Source: a virus. Taken from it: a stretch of 56,363 nucleotides of DNA. The notes beneath the pieces are model-generated. The model was not told the origin of the DNA. It ran no database searches and saw nothing but the letters and a program-made list of their open reading frames with translations. Where the stretch lies: IMG/VR virus record IMGVR_UViG_3300047323_000375, positions 1 through 56,363 of that record. One strand, written 5' to 3'. The position numbers were made by a program, and so were the translations under genes. Shown here in pieces: positions 15,659 to 22,352 of the stretch. Each line of letters begins with the position of its first letter. Position 1 is the first letter of the stretch.

Positions 15659-16198
15659 TCATTTGATGGTTTGCGTCATCGAGAACGCGCGGATCGTGCC
15701 GGGATAGCGAAAGTGCTCAGTCCCGTCGTAAGGGATTCGCGAGTTCCACGCCGCGTGAAGGGCCCGCCGCAAGTCCTCTGCAATCTGAGTCGCCCTGTCC
15801 GGTTCCGGCATCCAGTAGCGCGGCGCGGTGCGCTGCACGCGCCGAACGGATACGACCGCCTGCAAGCGCCTATCACCGCTCGTGGTGAAGTCCTCCCAGT
15901 CCACAGAGAGCGCGAGCGCTGGCGGGCGCTTTCCGAGGCGCGCATTGAGCATTTCCGCCGCACGCTCGGCGGGCGTAGGGTTCGCCATGCGATCAAGGGC
16001 GGCGCGCATTTCCGCGACCGTCGGCATCGGCGTATGCGCCGGGAATAAGTCGCGCTCCTGCTTGGTGAGCGCACCCTGTAGAGCGGCGAGCATCTCCGCT
16101 CGCGCATGTTCCTGCATGTGGCGGCGCGCGGCGGCAAGCTCGCTTTCGTCAACGCCGCCGATGTAGAGAACCGCCTCGCTTTTGAATGCCTTGTCCAT
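15659..16198 (-). CDS. hypothetical phage protein
   Basis: 179 residues, convergent with the early block and isolated between two terminators. The N-terminal half is helical and charged (DKAFKSEAVLYIGGVDESEL, MQEHARAEMLAALQGALTKQ). The C-terminal half contains PALALSVDWEDFTTSGDRRL and a short beta region. The only in-frame start is ATG 16198; it has no clear Shine-Dalgarno and is preceded by a (CAC)n/GAGCAC stretch. No promoter was seen in the 29 bases up to the next terminator, so expression may depend on readthrough. Not recognised. Confidence 0.6.
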   Translation of the reverse strand: MDKAFKSEAVLYIGGVDESELAAARRHMQEHARAEMLAALQGALTKQERDLFPAHTPMPTVAEMRAALDRMANPTPAERAAEMLNARLGKRPPALALSVDWEDFTTSGDRRLQAVVSVRRVQRTAPRYWMPEPDRATQIAEDLRRALHAAWNSRIPYDGTEHFRYPGTIRAFSMTQTIK

Positions 16199-16226
16199 GC
16201 TCGTGCTCGTGTGGTGGTGGATAGAG

Positions 16227-16256
16227 AAAAGGCCCGGTTTTTACGCCGGGCCTTTC
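16227..16256 (-). terminator. minus-strand intrinsic terminator of the structured-RNA region
   Basis: 10-bp GC-rich stem (AAAGGCCCGG at 16228-16237, CCGGGCCTTT at 16246-16255) with an 8-base loop. Read leftwards it ends in TTTTCTCT, a usable U-tract; read rightwards the tail is only TTTCC. It therefore best terminates a leftward transcript, the one expected from the promoter at 17203-17230. Confidence 0.75.
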
Positions 16257-16484
16257 CAATGCGGGTGCAGGTGTACAAAGTCTGTCCGCTTGTGCCGGGT
16301 TTCCACCGGACTCCACGGCTCCGAGACCTGCCGCTTACCCCTCAGTTCCGGCCTTTCGGTCGCGGCTTCGGGTGCATTGTTGAGAGTGACCGACGTTCCG
16401 CCGCGCCGCCCGGTCGGGGTGGGGTCCACCGGGTGAGCGCGCATTCCCGGATTCGTCCATAGGCGCTGTAAGCCGCGACGACTT

Positions 16485-16591
16485 CACCCTCACGACTGGC
16501 GACTAGCTCGTAAAGGGAGCCTGTCTCGATCTGGCAGAGGGTTGCGATCCTACTCCGCTCGTGCTCGTCTAAGTCGCCATGCGTGAGGGTG
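16485..16591 (-). repeat. long hairpin, unit 0 of three
   Basis: Outer arms CACCCTCACG (16485-16494) and CGTGAGGGTG (16582-16591) pair perfectly. After a one-base bulge on each side (A16495, T16580) a second helix, TGGCGACT with AGTCGCC and its flanking bases, adds eight pairs. The 67-base interior starts with a small stem GCTC/GAGC, placed like the CGCT/AGCG stem of the other two units. Confidence 0.6.
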
Positions 16592-16849
16592 CAGGACATT
16601 AACGTCTATCCTGCTCCGACGGAAGGCCCGCAAGCGCTCTAGAAACGCCTGTACGGTACAACACCTTCAAACTGAGAGTGACCGGCGCTGAACCCCGGCT
16701 TGTGGACGATAGGCGTGTATGTGTGACGCCTCGTTTTACCCTTAACCCTGTCGGCTAACCATACTCATCTCGCCGACTACACCCGCACCGTATCGCTACA
16801 CCGGGCTTAGTCTCGTTCCACTGATTAGCGCAATCAGCACTCGCGCATT

Positions 16850-16953
16850 CACCCTCACGTCCAAGGCATTCGACGCTCGCATGTGGCAGCGTCCGGAATT
16901 TATCTATGCGGCCGCGCCCACCGACCGCCGCCGAATGCCTTGGCGTGAAAGTG
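16850..16953 (-). repeat. long hairpin, unit 1 of three
   Basis: CCAAGGCATTCG (16861-16872) pairs over 12 bp with CGAATGCCTTGG (16932-16943). T16860 is bulged, and the outer arm then resumes (CACCCTCACG against CGTGAAAGTG, two mismatches). Inside are the stems CGCT/AGCG and GCGG/CCGC. It is separated from unit 2 by ten bases. Confidence 0.65.
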
Positions 16954-16963
16954 CGCTATCTAT

Positions 16964-17094
16964 CCCTCACGTCCAAGGCGTTCAACGCTCGCATATGGCA
17001 GCGTTTCGGTTGTGGTACACGATGTATAAACGTGCATTTCCTTTATGCGGCCCGCGCCCACCGAGCCGCCGTCGAACGCCTTGGCGTGAGGGTG
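16964..17094 (-). repeat. long hairpin, unit 2 of three
   Basis: CCAAGGCGTTC (16973-16983) pairs with GAACGCCTTGG (17074-17084). T16972 is bulged exactly as in unit 1, and the outer arm CCCTCACG/CGTGAGGG is perfect. Relative to unit 1, the A-T pair in the middle of the helix is a G-C pair, a compensatory change. The interior stems CGCT/AGCG and GCGGC/GCCGC are kept, while the connecting loop is longer. Confidence 0.65.
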
Positions 17095-17202
17095 CTTGCA
17101 CGATAGCAGGTTCGATCATTCGCTCGCAACTGTGTGGAGAACCGAGAGGATTCTACCCACGACCTAGCGAGCGGCAAGAAACGAAGCGCAACGGCGCCGT
17201 TG

Positions 17203-17230
17203 AATATCGAGAATAGTTTTCCTATGTCAA
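17203..17230 (-). promoter_or_regulatory. minus-strand TTGACA promoter for the structured RNA
   Basis: Consensus -35 TTGACA (17225-17230, minus strand), 16 bases, then GATATT (17203-17208). The spacer contains the only minus-strand copy of TAGGAAAAC (17216-17224). The predicted start is near 17197, just upstream of the hairpin array. Strength rests mainly on the perfect -35. Confidence 0.5.
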
Positions 17231-17256
17231 CCCGCACCGCCGCTCAGTTGACATAG
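17222..17256. promoter_or_regulatory. GTTGACATAG inverted repeat between divergent units
   Basis: CTATGTCAAC (17222-17231) and GTTGACATAG (17247-17256) are a perfect 10-bp inverted repeat 15 bases apart. The left arm contains the -35 of the leftward promoter, and the right arm offers a TTGACA pointing towards the fibre gene at 17347, without a good -10. A related repeat lies upstream of the second SGNH fibre gene (25983-26006), so this is a plausible binding site for a regulator of both. Confidence 0.55.
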
Positions 17257-17346
17257 CGCGCTCGCCGATAAGGAAAAGGGCGCACGGCCGCGCACGCCGC
17301 CGGCCCGACAATCGATAGCGTTATCTCTCTATCGGCGCATCGAACA

Positions 17347-18693
17347 ATGGCGAATCTCGAATCTCGCAAGTGGCAAAACGCAACCCTTGCCGACGTGGAC
17401 AAGGCTATCGCGGCAATTCCCAACACTGGCGGCGGTGACTTGAATCCGCTGCGCGAGAAGGCGTTCCGCAACGTTACGCGCGCGGGCACGCAACGACTGC
17501 GCACCGCGCTCGCCCGCGCGATGAACGGCACCGGGCGCGGGCGCATCATCTGTATCGGTGACTCCTATTCGTCGGGCTACATGGTTCGCGCAAACAACCA
17601 TGCCGGCGCGCGTCGGGGCCGATTCGGCGGGCAAGTCGCCAAGCAACTGGCCGCGCGCGGTTGGGCAGTCAGAAACGATTCATTCATGGGTGACTGCAAC
17701 TGCGACGACATTAACGACGCGCTGGCGGCCTATCAGGACGATCCTGATAACGCGACCAATAAAAAACCCAAGATCGCGGTAACGGGCGGCATGTATCTTT
17801 ACGACCGACCGTATCTGACGCTCGGCGGGCGCCTGTGGGCAGTTGAAGGCGCGGCGGGCACGATCACATTCACGCCCGATTCGGTGTTCGACACTATCGA
17901 CGTGCTGTTGGCGAACAATGGCGGCACGAGCACGATTGGAGTCACGTTCAATGGTGACGGCTCCACAACGCAGGCCGGCACCACTATCTCAATGTCGGGC
18001 ATTGAGGGCGTGCGCAAATTTTCGCAGACCCTCACGGGTACTACCCTCGTTGGTGGTGGTGTTGCTGGCGAGGCTGTGTCGATCAAGCTCACGAGAAGTA
18101 CCGGCAATATGTATATCGCCGGCATTGTGTGCCGCAACTCCAAAGCGCCGGGCGTGGACGTTATCGTTGGCGCGGCAACCGGCACTCCCATGATGGATTG
18201 GAGTCTGCCGCCGGTTTATACCCCCGACTACGACAAATCGTCGTTCAACGTGCGAACGTCCCTCGCGGCTCTGGTTGGCGACGATTGGGACACGGTACCG
18301 ACCACGTTCATCGTGGACGGCGGCGCGAACGATTGGGACCCAACCAACACCGACGGCGGGCAAACGACCGCGCAGATTCAGGCGTCGGCAACGACGCTCA
18401 TCAACCAACTGAAGGCTTACGGTGACGTGGTTTGGGTTGGATACGGCCCGATGAGCCCGGCCTACGCCGGCGGCGGGACGGGCATCGAGACGGCCATTCC
18501 GGCGTTGAATGAAGCCTTGTTTTCGACGGCAATTGGGCTCGGTTGCCCGGTTGTCGATCCGATGCTTCTGTTGCCTCCTGACTTTGCCACGGCCAACACG
18601 CTCGGCTACATGGGCGATTCGCTGCACTTGCGAACGCAGGGCCATGCCGTAGTGGCGCGCGCGATCATCGCAATGCTTGACGCTGTGGTGTAA
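17347..18693 (+). CDS. tail-fibre-associated SGNH/GDSL esterase
   Basis: 448 residues. SGNH hydrolase signatures are complete: GDS nucleophile block (RIICIGDSYSSGYM, Ser73), block III GGANDW (Asn328) and catalytic dyad block GDSLHLRTQGH (Asp424, His427). A beta-rich insert of about 150 residues lies between blocks I and III. Phage proteins of this kind are virion-bound O-acyl esterases that trim surface polysaccharide. The first 60 residues probably attach to the virion or to other fibre parts. It forms a transcription unit of its own, between a GTTGACATAG inverted repeat and a terminator. The ATG lacks a clear Shine-Dalgarno. Confidence 0.8.
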   Translation: MANLESRKWQNATLADVDKAIAAIPNTGGGDLNPLREKAFRNVTRAGTQRLRTALARAMNGTGRGRIICIGDSYSSGYMVRANNHAGARRGRFGGQVAKQLAARGWAVRNDSFMGDCNCDDINDALAAYQDDPDNATNKKPKIAVTGGMYLYDRPYLTLGGRLWAVEGAAGTITFTPDSVFDTIDVLLANNGGTSTIGVTFNGDGSTTQAGTTISMSGIEGVRKFSQTLTGTTLVGGGVAGEAVSIKLTRSTGNMYIAGIVCRNSKAPGVDVIVGAATGTPMMDWSLPPVYTPDYDKSSFNVRTSLAALVGDDWDTVPTTFIVDGGANDWDPTNTDGGQTTAQIQASATTLINQLKAYGDVVWVGYGPMSPAYAGGGTGIETAIPALNEALFSTAIGLGCPVVDPMLLLPPDFATANTLGYMGDSLHLRTQGHAVVARAIIAMLDAVV

Positions 18694-18714
18694 GCGCGCC
18701 GCCGGCGCAATGAG

Positions 18715-18742
18715 AAAGGCCCGCAACGCGCGGGCCTTTTTT
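18715..18742. terminator. bidirectional intrinsic terminator
   Basis: AAAGGCCCGC (18715-18724) pairs with GCGGGCCTTT (18730-18739) over 10 bp with a 5-base loop and a run of six T on the plus side; A-tract on the other. It ends the SGNH gene and, from the right, the long minus-strand operon finishing at 18769. Confidence 0.9.
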
Positions 18743-18768
18743 CCATCTTTACACCATGCGTAAAGGCG

Positions 18769-18975
18769 TCAATTCGCCGCGCCGTGCGCCCGGTGAAACA
18801 CGGTCATGCAATCGACTTGCACGCGGCCAATGATGGCCTCGCCCATGCTTTTGCAGTCCGCGAGGACGTGCGATTCCGTAACCGACTGGCTCGAGAACCA
18901 ACCGACGGCAAAGCCGATGATGAGCGCGGCGATAAAGCCGGCCACGCCCGCGAGGATTTTCATTTCATGGCTCAT
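18769..18975 (-). CDS. small single-pass membrane protein
   Basis: 68 residues, last gene of the minus-strand operon, ATGA-coupled to the gene before. One transmembrane helix (residues 5-28, MKILAGVAGFIAALIIGFAV) is followed by a 40-residue tail with two Cys. The size and topology fit a holin-like or spanin-like piece, but no lysin lies nearby, so this stays open. Confidence 0.6.
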   Translation of the reverse strand: MSHEMKILAGVAGFIAALIIGFAVGWFSSQSVTESHVLADCKSMGEAIIGRVQVDCMTVFHRAHGAAN

Positions 18976-19133
18976 CGCGAGTCTCGAATCTCGCTGAGGG
19001 CTTTCTGAATCTGCTCTTTCGCCTCGTTCACCTCGCCGGGCCACGGCGTAGTGCGCTCGCAATAGGGCGCCATTTTGGCCGCGAGCGCCGCGATCAGGCG
19101 AAAGTTCAGGGCGTTGGTTTGGTTCTGACTCAC
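18972..19133 (-). CDS. 53-residue hypothetical protein
   Basis: GTG start chosen because it overlaps the preceding TGA (GTGA) and has GGAG six bases upstream; an ATG at 19145 lacks a ribosome site. The sequence (NQTNALNFRLIAALAAKMAP, then EVNEAKEQIQKALSEIRDSR) is helical throughout. Function unknown. Confidence 0.6.
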   Translation of the reverse strand: MSQNQTNALNFRLIAALAAKMAPYCERTTPWPGEVNEAKEQIQKALSEIRDSR

Positions 19134-19372
19134 TTGAATCTCCATTGGTAAGGGCATGGGTTGCAATCGGCATGGCCGGGCCCGCCCTTGTCGCCATAGT
19201 CGTGCGTACCGCAGCGCGTGCAACGATAGACGGCTTGCGAGCATTCAACTGGATATTCGCGCGGGCACGAACGGCCGCCCTCGGATTCCCACGTATGACC
19301 GTGCATCGCGCAGTCGTGCGGCGCCGCGTTGTGCGCGGCCTCGCGGATAAGCTCGGTGAGTAGCGCCGTCAC
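19130..19372 (-). CDS. zinc-binding hypothetical protein
   Basis: 80 residues from a GTG that overlaps the preceding TGA, with GGGAGAG just upstream. Cys/His ligands are spread as HDCAMHGHTWESEGGRSCP, then YRCTRCGTHDYGDKGGPGHA and CNPCPYQW, fitting one or two zinc sites. It could be a small adaptor or inhibitor protein. No family recognised. Confidence 0.6.
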   Translation of the reverse strand: MTALLTELIREAAHNAAPHDCAMHGHTWESEGGRSCPREYPVECSQAVYRCTRCGTHDYGDKGGPGHADCNPCPYQWRFK

Positions 19373-19863
19373 GTTCTCTCCCAATCGACAAAGGGCGTCT
19401 CATACCCGAGCATGAGCGGGTGGAGCGGGGCGCCGCACTTGGCAAAGCCGAATGCTTTGATCGGCCGGCCGCTCGCGCGCATCATGGCCTCAACCACGTC
19501 ATACCGGCCGCGCAGCGTGCTTGGCACCTTCGCGCGCGGGCCCCAACAGGGAACCACTAGATCGGCGTGCCCGATGATATATCGAAGGTGCTCGTCGTTT
19601 TCCGGGCCGATAGGATCAGGCGCGGCCGCAAGCTCGCGCACGTCGGTTGCGCGGAACGCGAACAGGTTGCCGACGACAAACCGTGAGGCGCCGTAGCGCA
19701 TGGTAAAGCCGCGCCACTTGCGCACGGTTGCGTCATCGAGCGTTGCGTCGGCCGTGGACGGATTCACGCCGATATAGGCAACGCAAAGCGGTGCTACGGC
19801 CGTTTCGATGCGGCGCTCGAGCCGATAGCGGTAGGTGCCGCACGCACTCAGGATCGCGCTCAT
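19369..19863 (-). CDS. DUF1643 family protein
   Basis: 164 residues, ATGA-coupled. It follows DUF1643 closely: YRYRLERRIETAVAPLCVAY, then IGVNPSTADATLDDATVRKW, NLFAFRATDVRELAAAPDPI, GPENDEHLRYIIGHADLVVP and CWGPRAKV. The family is common in phages and mobile elements; its biochemical role is not established (a nucleotide- or base-related function has been suggested by context only). Confidence 0.85.
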   Translation of the reverse strand: MSAILSACGTYRYRLERRIETAVAPLCVAYIGVNPSTADATLDDATVRKWRGFTMRYGASRFVVGNLFAFRATDVRELAAAPDPIGPENDEHLRYIIGHADLVVPCWGPRAKVPSTLRGRYDVVEAMMRASGRPIKAFGFAKCGAPLHPLMLGYETPFVDWERT

Positions 19864-20249
19864 GCGGCGGCACCTCGCGGCGGAATCTCGGGATGGCCGT
19901 CGGCGCGGCGCGCTTTGTTGATCGTCTCGAGCAGGAAAGTATCGGTCGGATAGGTGCCCGCGAGAATGTGATACGCGAGGCGCAAGCGGCCCTCTGCCTC
20001 GTGCGTGCGCTCGACGCCCGCCGGCGGCCTCTCGCCGCGCCCGACGCTCGCGCCGTACTCGAATGCGGCCGTCATATAGGCGTAGATGAGATGGTTCATC
20101 TCGGCGTGCGTAGGCTTGCGCATCTCGAGCGGGTTATTCGTCTTGCCGGGATGCTTTCCGCCCGTCTCGCGCGTGCTGATGGCGGGGTTGTACTGCTGCT
20201 GCTCGAGGTGTTCGGCGAGCGCGCTCAGAGGTGCAAGGTTTTCGTTCAT
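19860..20249 (-). CDS. hypothetical phage protein
   Basis: 129 residues. The ATG at 20249 overlaps the TGA of the upstream gene; the longer open frame to 20417 is an artefact of the GC-rich strand. Helical, with MRKPTHAEMNHLIYAYMTAA in the middle and LRLAYHILAGTYPTDTFLLE later. Not recognised. Confidence 0.6.
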   Translation of the reverse strand: MNENLAPLSALAEHLEQQQYNPAISTRETGGKHPGKTNNPLEMRKPTHAEMNHLIYAYMTAAFEYGASVGRGERPPAGVERTHEAEGRLRLAYHILAGTYPTDTFLLETINKARRADGHPEIPPRGAAA

Positions 20250-20707
20250 AGCGTGGAGTACCTCGTTGTTGTTGTGGGGCGATCCTTCAATGTTTTTCCG
20301 GGCACAAGCTCCACGACCTTTTGCGCGTGCTCGAGCACGTAGGCGCGTTGGCGCTCGTTCATATCCGCGAGCACTCGCACGGTGGTTGTCGCTGGCACCT
20401 CGTAGGTTGTCGCCCATGCAACGGGCTCACCGGCGGGCGCGGCCGTGACGAGCGGAATCGAGCAAACGTAATAGTCGCGCTGCGAAAATCGCCCGGCCGG
20501 GTGCGCGGCTTCCCATGCCTTACTCGACGCTTGCCACGCATCCCACTCCGCATCGGGCGCATCCATTTCCGGGCTCTTGGGATTGCCTCTGTCGTATTCG
20601 GTGCAATGGCGCGCGAACGCCTCGGCATCCGGCTTATCCGCGAACGCGCGCACCGGATCATCCGCCTCGTGATCTACCGACGCCATGACGATGTGAATTT
20701 CAACCAT
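20246..20707 (-). CDS. hypothetical phage protein
   Basis: 153 residues, coupled on both sides. N-terminal VEIHIVMASVDHEADDPVRA and FADKPDAEAFARHCTEYDRG resemble the small phage domains that begin with a beta strand and an Asp/Glu-rich helix. A second beta segment contains RDYYVCSIPLVTAA. No catalytic motif; not recognised. Confidence 0.6.
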   Translation of the reverse strand: MVEIHIVMASVDHEADDPVRAFADKPDAEAFARHCTEYDRGNPKSPEMDAPDAEWDAWQASSKAWEAAHPAGRFSQRDYYVCSIPLVTAAPAGEPVAWATTYEVPATTTVRVLADMNERQRAYVLEHAQKVVELVPGKTLKDRPTTTTRYSTL

Positions 20708-21344
20708 TGCTGTTCTCCCGCGCGGGCGCCTCGGGGAATACCGGGTGCAGCGTGAAATGCGTGTGATAGCCGGGCCAGTCGCTATCGTCGGGGCGTCCGA
20801 TCCAAGCCGGTTCGCCAAGCCATGTGCCGTCATCGTTCGCCGTCCACCATACGACCGCGCCAAAGTCCTCGTGATACTCGGACAAGGGCGCGGCGCGACT
20901 CCAACCGCGCTCGGGCACCGGCGCCGGCGTGATCGTGAGCCCGCGCTTTTCCATTCCGGCATCGATGGCGGTGCGCAAGTCAATTCCGCGCCACTCGGTT
21001 TCCTCACCGTTTCCGTCCTCGTCGTAACCCTTCGTCACGATGCAGCGCGAATCGAGCCGCGCCTTATCCGCGAGCAACTCGCGCACGCGCGCGATAAGCG
21101 TCTGCTCGAGCGATTCCCGGCTCTGTGCCGCCTCGATAGGCTCGCCCGTCACCTCGCGCCAAAGGGCCGCGAGCGTGCCGCTCATGCGGCTGATTTGGGC
21201 CGCGTTCACGGCCTCTCGCTCGTCGGCGTGCTGCGCCTTCACCCATGCGCCGTCGAACTCGGCTTGCGCCGTGACGCCTATAAAGCATTCGTCGCACGCG
21301 CATCCACGCACGGCAAAACGCTCAAACTCGAATCTCTCGCTCAC
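20700..21344 (-). CDS. hypothetical phage protein with Trp-rich C-terminus
   Basis: 214 residues from a GTG overlapping the TGA of the 29-residue zinc ribbon upstream. The N-terminus contains a CxCxxC cluster (GCACDECFIG), the middle is helical (LEQTLIARVRELLADKARLD), and the C-terminus is Trp-rich (VVWWTANDDGTWLGEPAWIG), similar in layout to small phage proteins of unknown function. Not recognised. Confidence 0.6.
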   Translation of the reverse strand: MSERFEFERFAVRGCACDECFIGVTAQAEFDGAWVKAQHADEREAVNAAQISRMSGTLAALWREVTGEPIEAAQSRESLEQTLIARVRELLADKARLDSRCIVTKGYDEDGNGEETEWRGIDLRTAIDAGMEKRGLTITPAPVPERGWSRAAPLSEYHEDFGAVVWWTANDDGTWLGEPAWIGRPDDSDWPGYHTHFTLHPVFPEAPARENSNG

Positions 21345-21430
21345 TCATCTCTCCAAGTCGCGCCGCACCGGGCGCACACATACCACTCATCCCATTCGAA
21401 AATCACGAGGCCGCCGCATCGATAGCACAT
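21341..21430 (-). CDS. 29-residue zinc-ribbon mini-protein
   Basis: Start ATG 21430-21428 overlaps the upstream TGA (TGATG), and its TGA overlaps the next GTG, so it is translationally coupled on both sides. The whole product is a single zinc ribbon: MCYRCGG, a beta hairpin (LVIFEWDEWYV), then CARCGATWRDE. Two CxxC pairs 15 residues apart fit one zinc ion. Among the smallest plausible genes in the window; role unknown. Confidence 0.65.
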   Translation of the reverse strand: MCYRCGGLVIFEWDEWYVCARCGATWRDE

Positions 21431-21723
21431 CACGCGGCCCTGATTCCATCGTCTATGTCGCATGAGTCGGCGGGGCACACCACGCCGTCACGGCGCCCGG
21501 CAAGACACGCCTCGTTGCCGTTCTGGCAATGCCGCTGCTCAATCGGGATCGCGCGCGGCGCCACGCGAACCGCGCCACGGCACGGCCGGTTGGCGCCGTC
21601 GCGCCGCCGTACGGTGCCGCACGTCGCGCACACGAGCAGGTTGTGCAACACGCTGCGCGAGTCGAAGCCGCGCGAAGCGCCGGTGACGAACGTATGGCCG
21701 TTCTCGTGCAAGGGCTCGCTCAC
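21430..21723 (-). CDS. cysteine-rich hypothetical protein
   Basis: 97 residues from a GTG overlapping the previous TGA. CATCGTVRR and later CRGAV, HCQNGNEACL and VCPADSCDID give eight Cys that could form two zinc sites. It sits between two other zinc-ribbon genes. Not recognised. Confidence 0.6.
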   Translation of the reverse strand: MSEPLHENGHTFVTGASRGFDSRSVLHNLLVCATCGTVRRRDGANRPCRGAVRVAPRAIPIEQRHCQNGNEACLAGRRDGVVCPADSCDIDDGIRAA

Positions 21724-22352
21724 GCCGGCTCTCCGGTTTGGCCCGGTTCGTTTGAGCCGGTGCATTTATAGCCGTGCCACGCCGAGCGCGGGCATCGCTT
21801 GTTGCCGCAATTCGGGCACAGAATCATTCGCACCGGAAACGGCCATTTGCCCTCGCCGCACTTCGCGCACCAACACAAGCGCACCTCGCCGCCTTCCCAC
21901 GTATCGCGCGCGCCGCCGGCGGCCTGCATCGCGAGCATGTTCGCGTGCATACCCGCGCGCGTGGCATCGGGCGAAACGCCGGCCTCGGAATAGCCGGGCC
22001 GCGCCGCCGGCGCCGGGAATCGCTCGGCGGGCGTGCATTCGCATTGCACGATGTTCGGCGCGTATCCGTCCGCTTCTGTGCCGCTGTCACCATCGCGATA
22101 GGTGCCGTGCCCGCCGCAAGTCGTGCAGAGCGCCACGGTGCCCTCGGGCATGAGGGTTTCGAGCAGACGGGCCGTGCTCCACATACGGCGCGTTTTCGCC
22201 GTCAACGCGGCCCAACGCAGGGCCTCAATCTGAGGCTTGGTGATGACTGAGTACGCCGGCTCGAGCGGCTTGGCGCGCATCATGGATTCATCGAACAGAT
22301 CGCACTCGCGGGAGTGGCCTAAGCCCTTCCCGTTGCATGTGCATTCGCTCAT
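21720..22352 (-). CDS. multi-zinc-ribbon protein
   Basis: 210 residues, ATGA-coupled. Four Cys clusters: SECTCNGKGLGHSRECD at the N-terminus, CTTCGGHGTYRDGD with DnaJ-like spacing near 95, CWCAKCGEGKWPF near 175 and CPNCGNKRCPRSAWHGYKC at the C-terminus. It is probably a protein- or nucleic-acid-binding adaptor. Exact function unknown. Confidence 0.6.
   Translation of the reverse strand: MSECTCNGKGLGHSRECDLFDESMMRAKPLEPAYSVITKPQIEALRWAALTAKTRRMWSTARLLETLMPEGTVALCTTCGGHGTYRDGDSGTEADGYAPNIVQCECTPAERFPAPAARPGYSEAGVSPDATRAGMHANMLAMQAAGGARDTWEGGEVRLCWCAKCGEGKWPFPVRMILCPNCGNKRCPRSAWHGYKCTGSNEPGQTGEPA

Larger units (their letters stand above)
16227..17197 (-). ncRNA. candidate large structured noncoding RNA
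   Basis: About 970 bases between a minus-strand TTGACA promoter and an intrinsic terminator, with no convincing coding sequence. Three long hairpins share an outer arm CACCCTCACG/CGTGAGGGTG, a single-base bulge and a second helix; two of them differ by a compensatory A-T to G-C change. Smaller stems lie at 16711-16731 (AGGCGT/ACGCCT), 16750-16777 (GTCGGC/GCCGAC), 16821-16837 (CTGATT/AATCAG) and a palindrome at 16650-16660. CGGTCACTCTCA (read on the minus strand) occurs twice. Size, density of structure and phage setting recall giant phage RNAs such as GOLLD and ROOL, but no sequence match was made. The opposite strand could fold equally well. Confidence 0.5.

Noticed and set aside
16241-16444. 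Minus-strand 67-codon frame ending inside the terminator
   Set aside because: It overlaps the previous frame by about 100 bases, has no ribosome site, and its stop lies within the terminator stem. It is more likely chance.
16342-16599. Minus-strand 85-codon frame with AGGA before its ATG
   Set aside because: It overlaps hairpin unit 0 almost entirely in its first third, and uses many codons that are rare in the neighbouring genes (TTA, CTA, AGG, AGT, ACA, TCA, CGA). The structured-RNA reading explains the sequence better.
16751-16830. GACTA...TAGTC pairing on the minus strand resembling group I intron P7
   Set aside because: Five base pairs only; no P4-P6 arrangement was found, and there is no split gene on either side.
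16600-17200. Possible tRNA genes
   Set aside because: The GGTTCGATC string at 17109 and GGGTTCAGC on the minus strand lack matching T-stems and acceptor stems.
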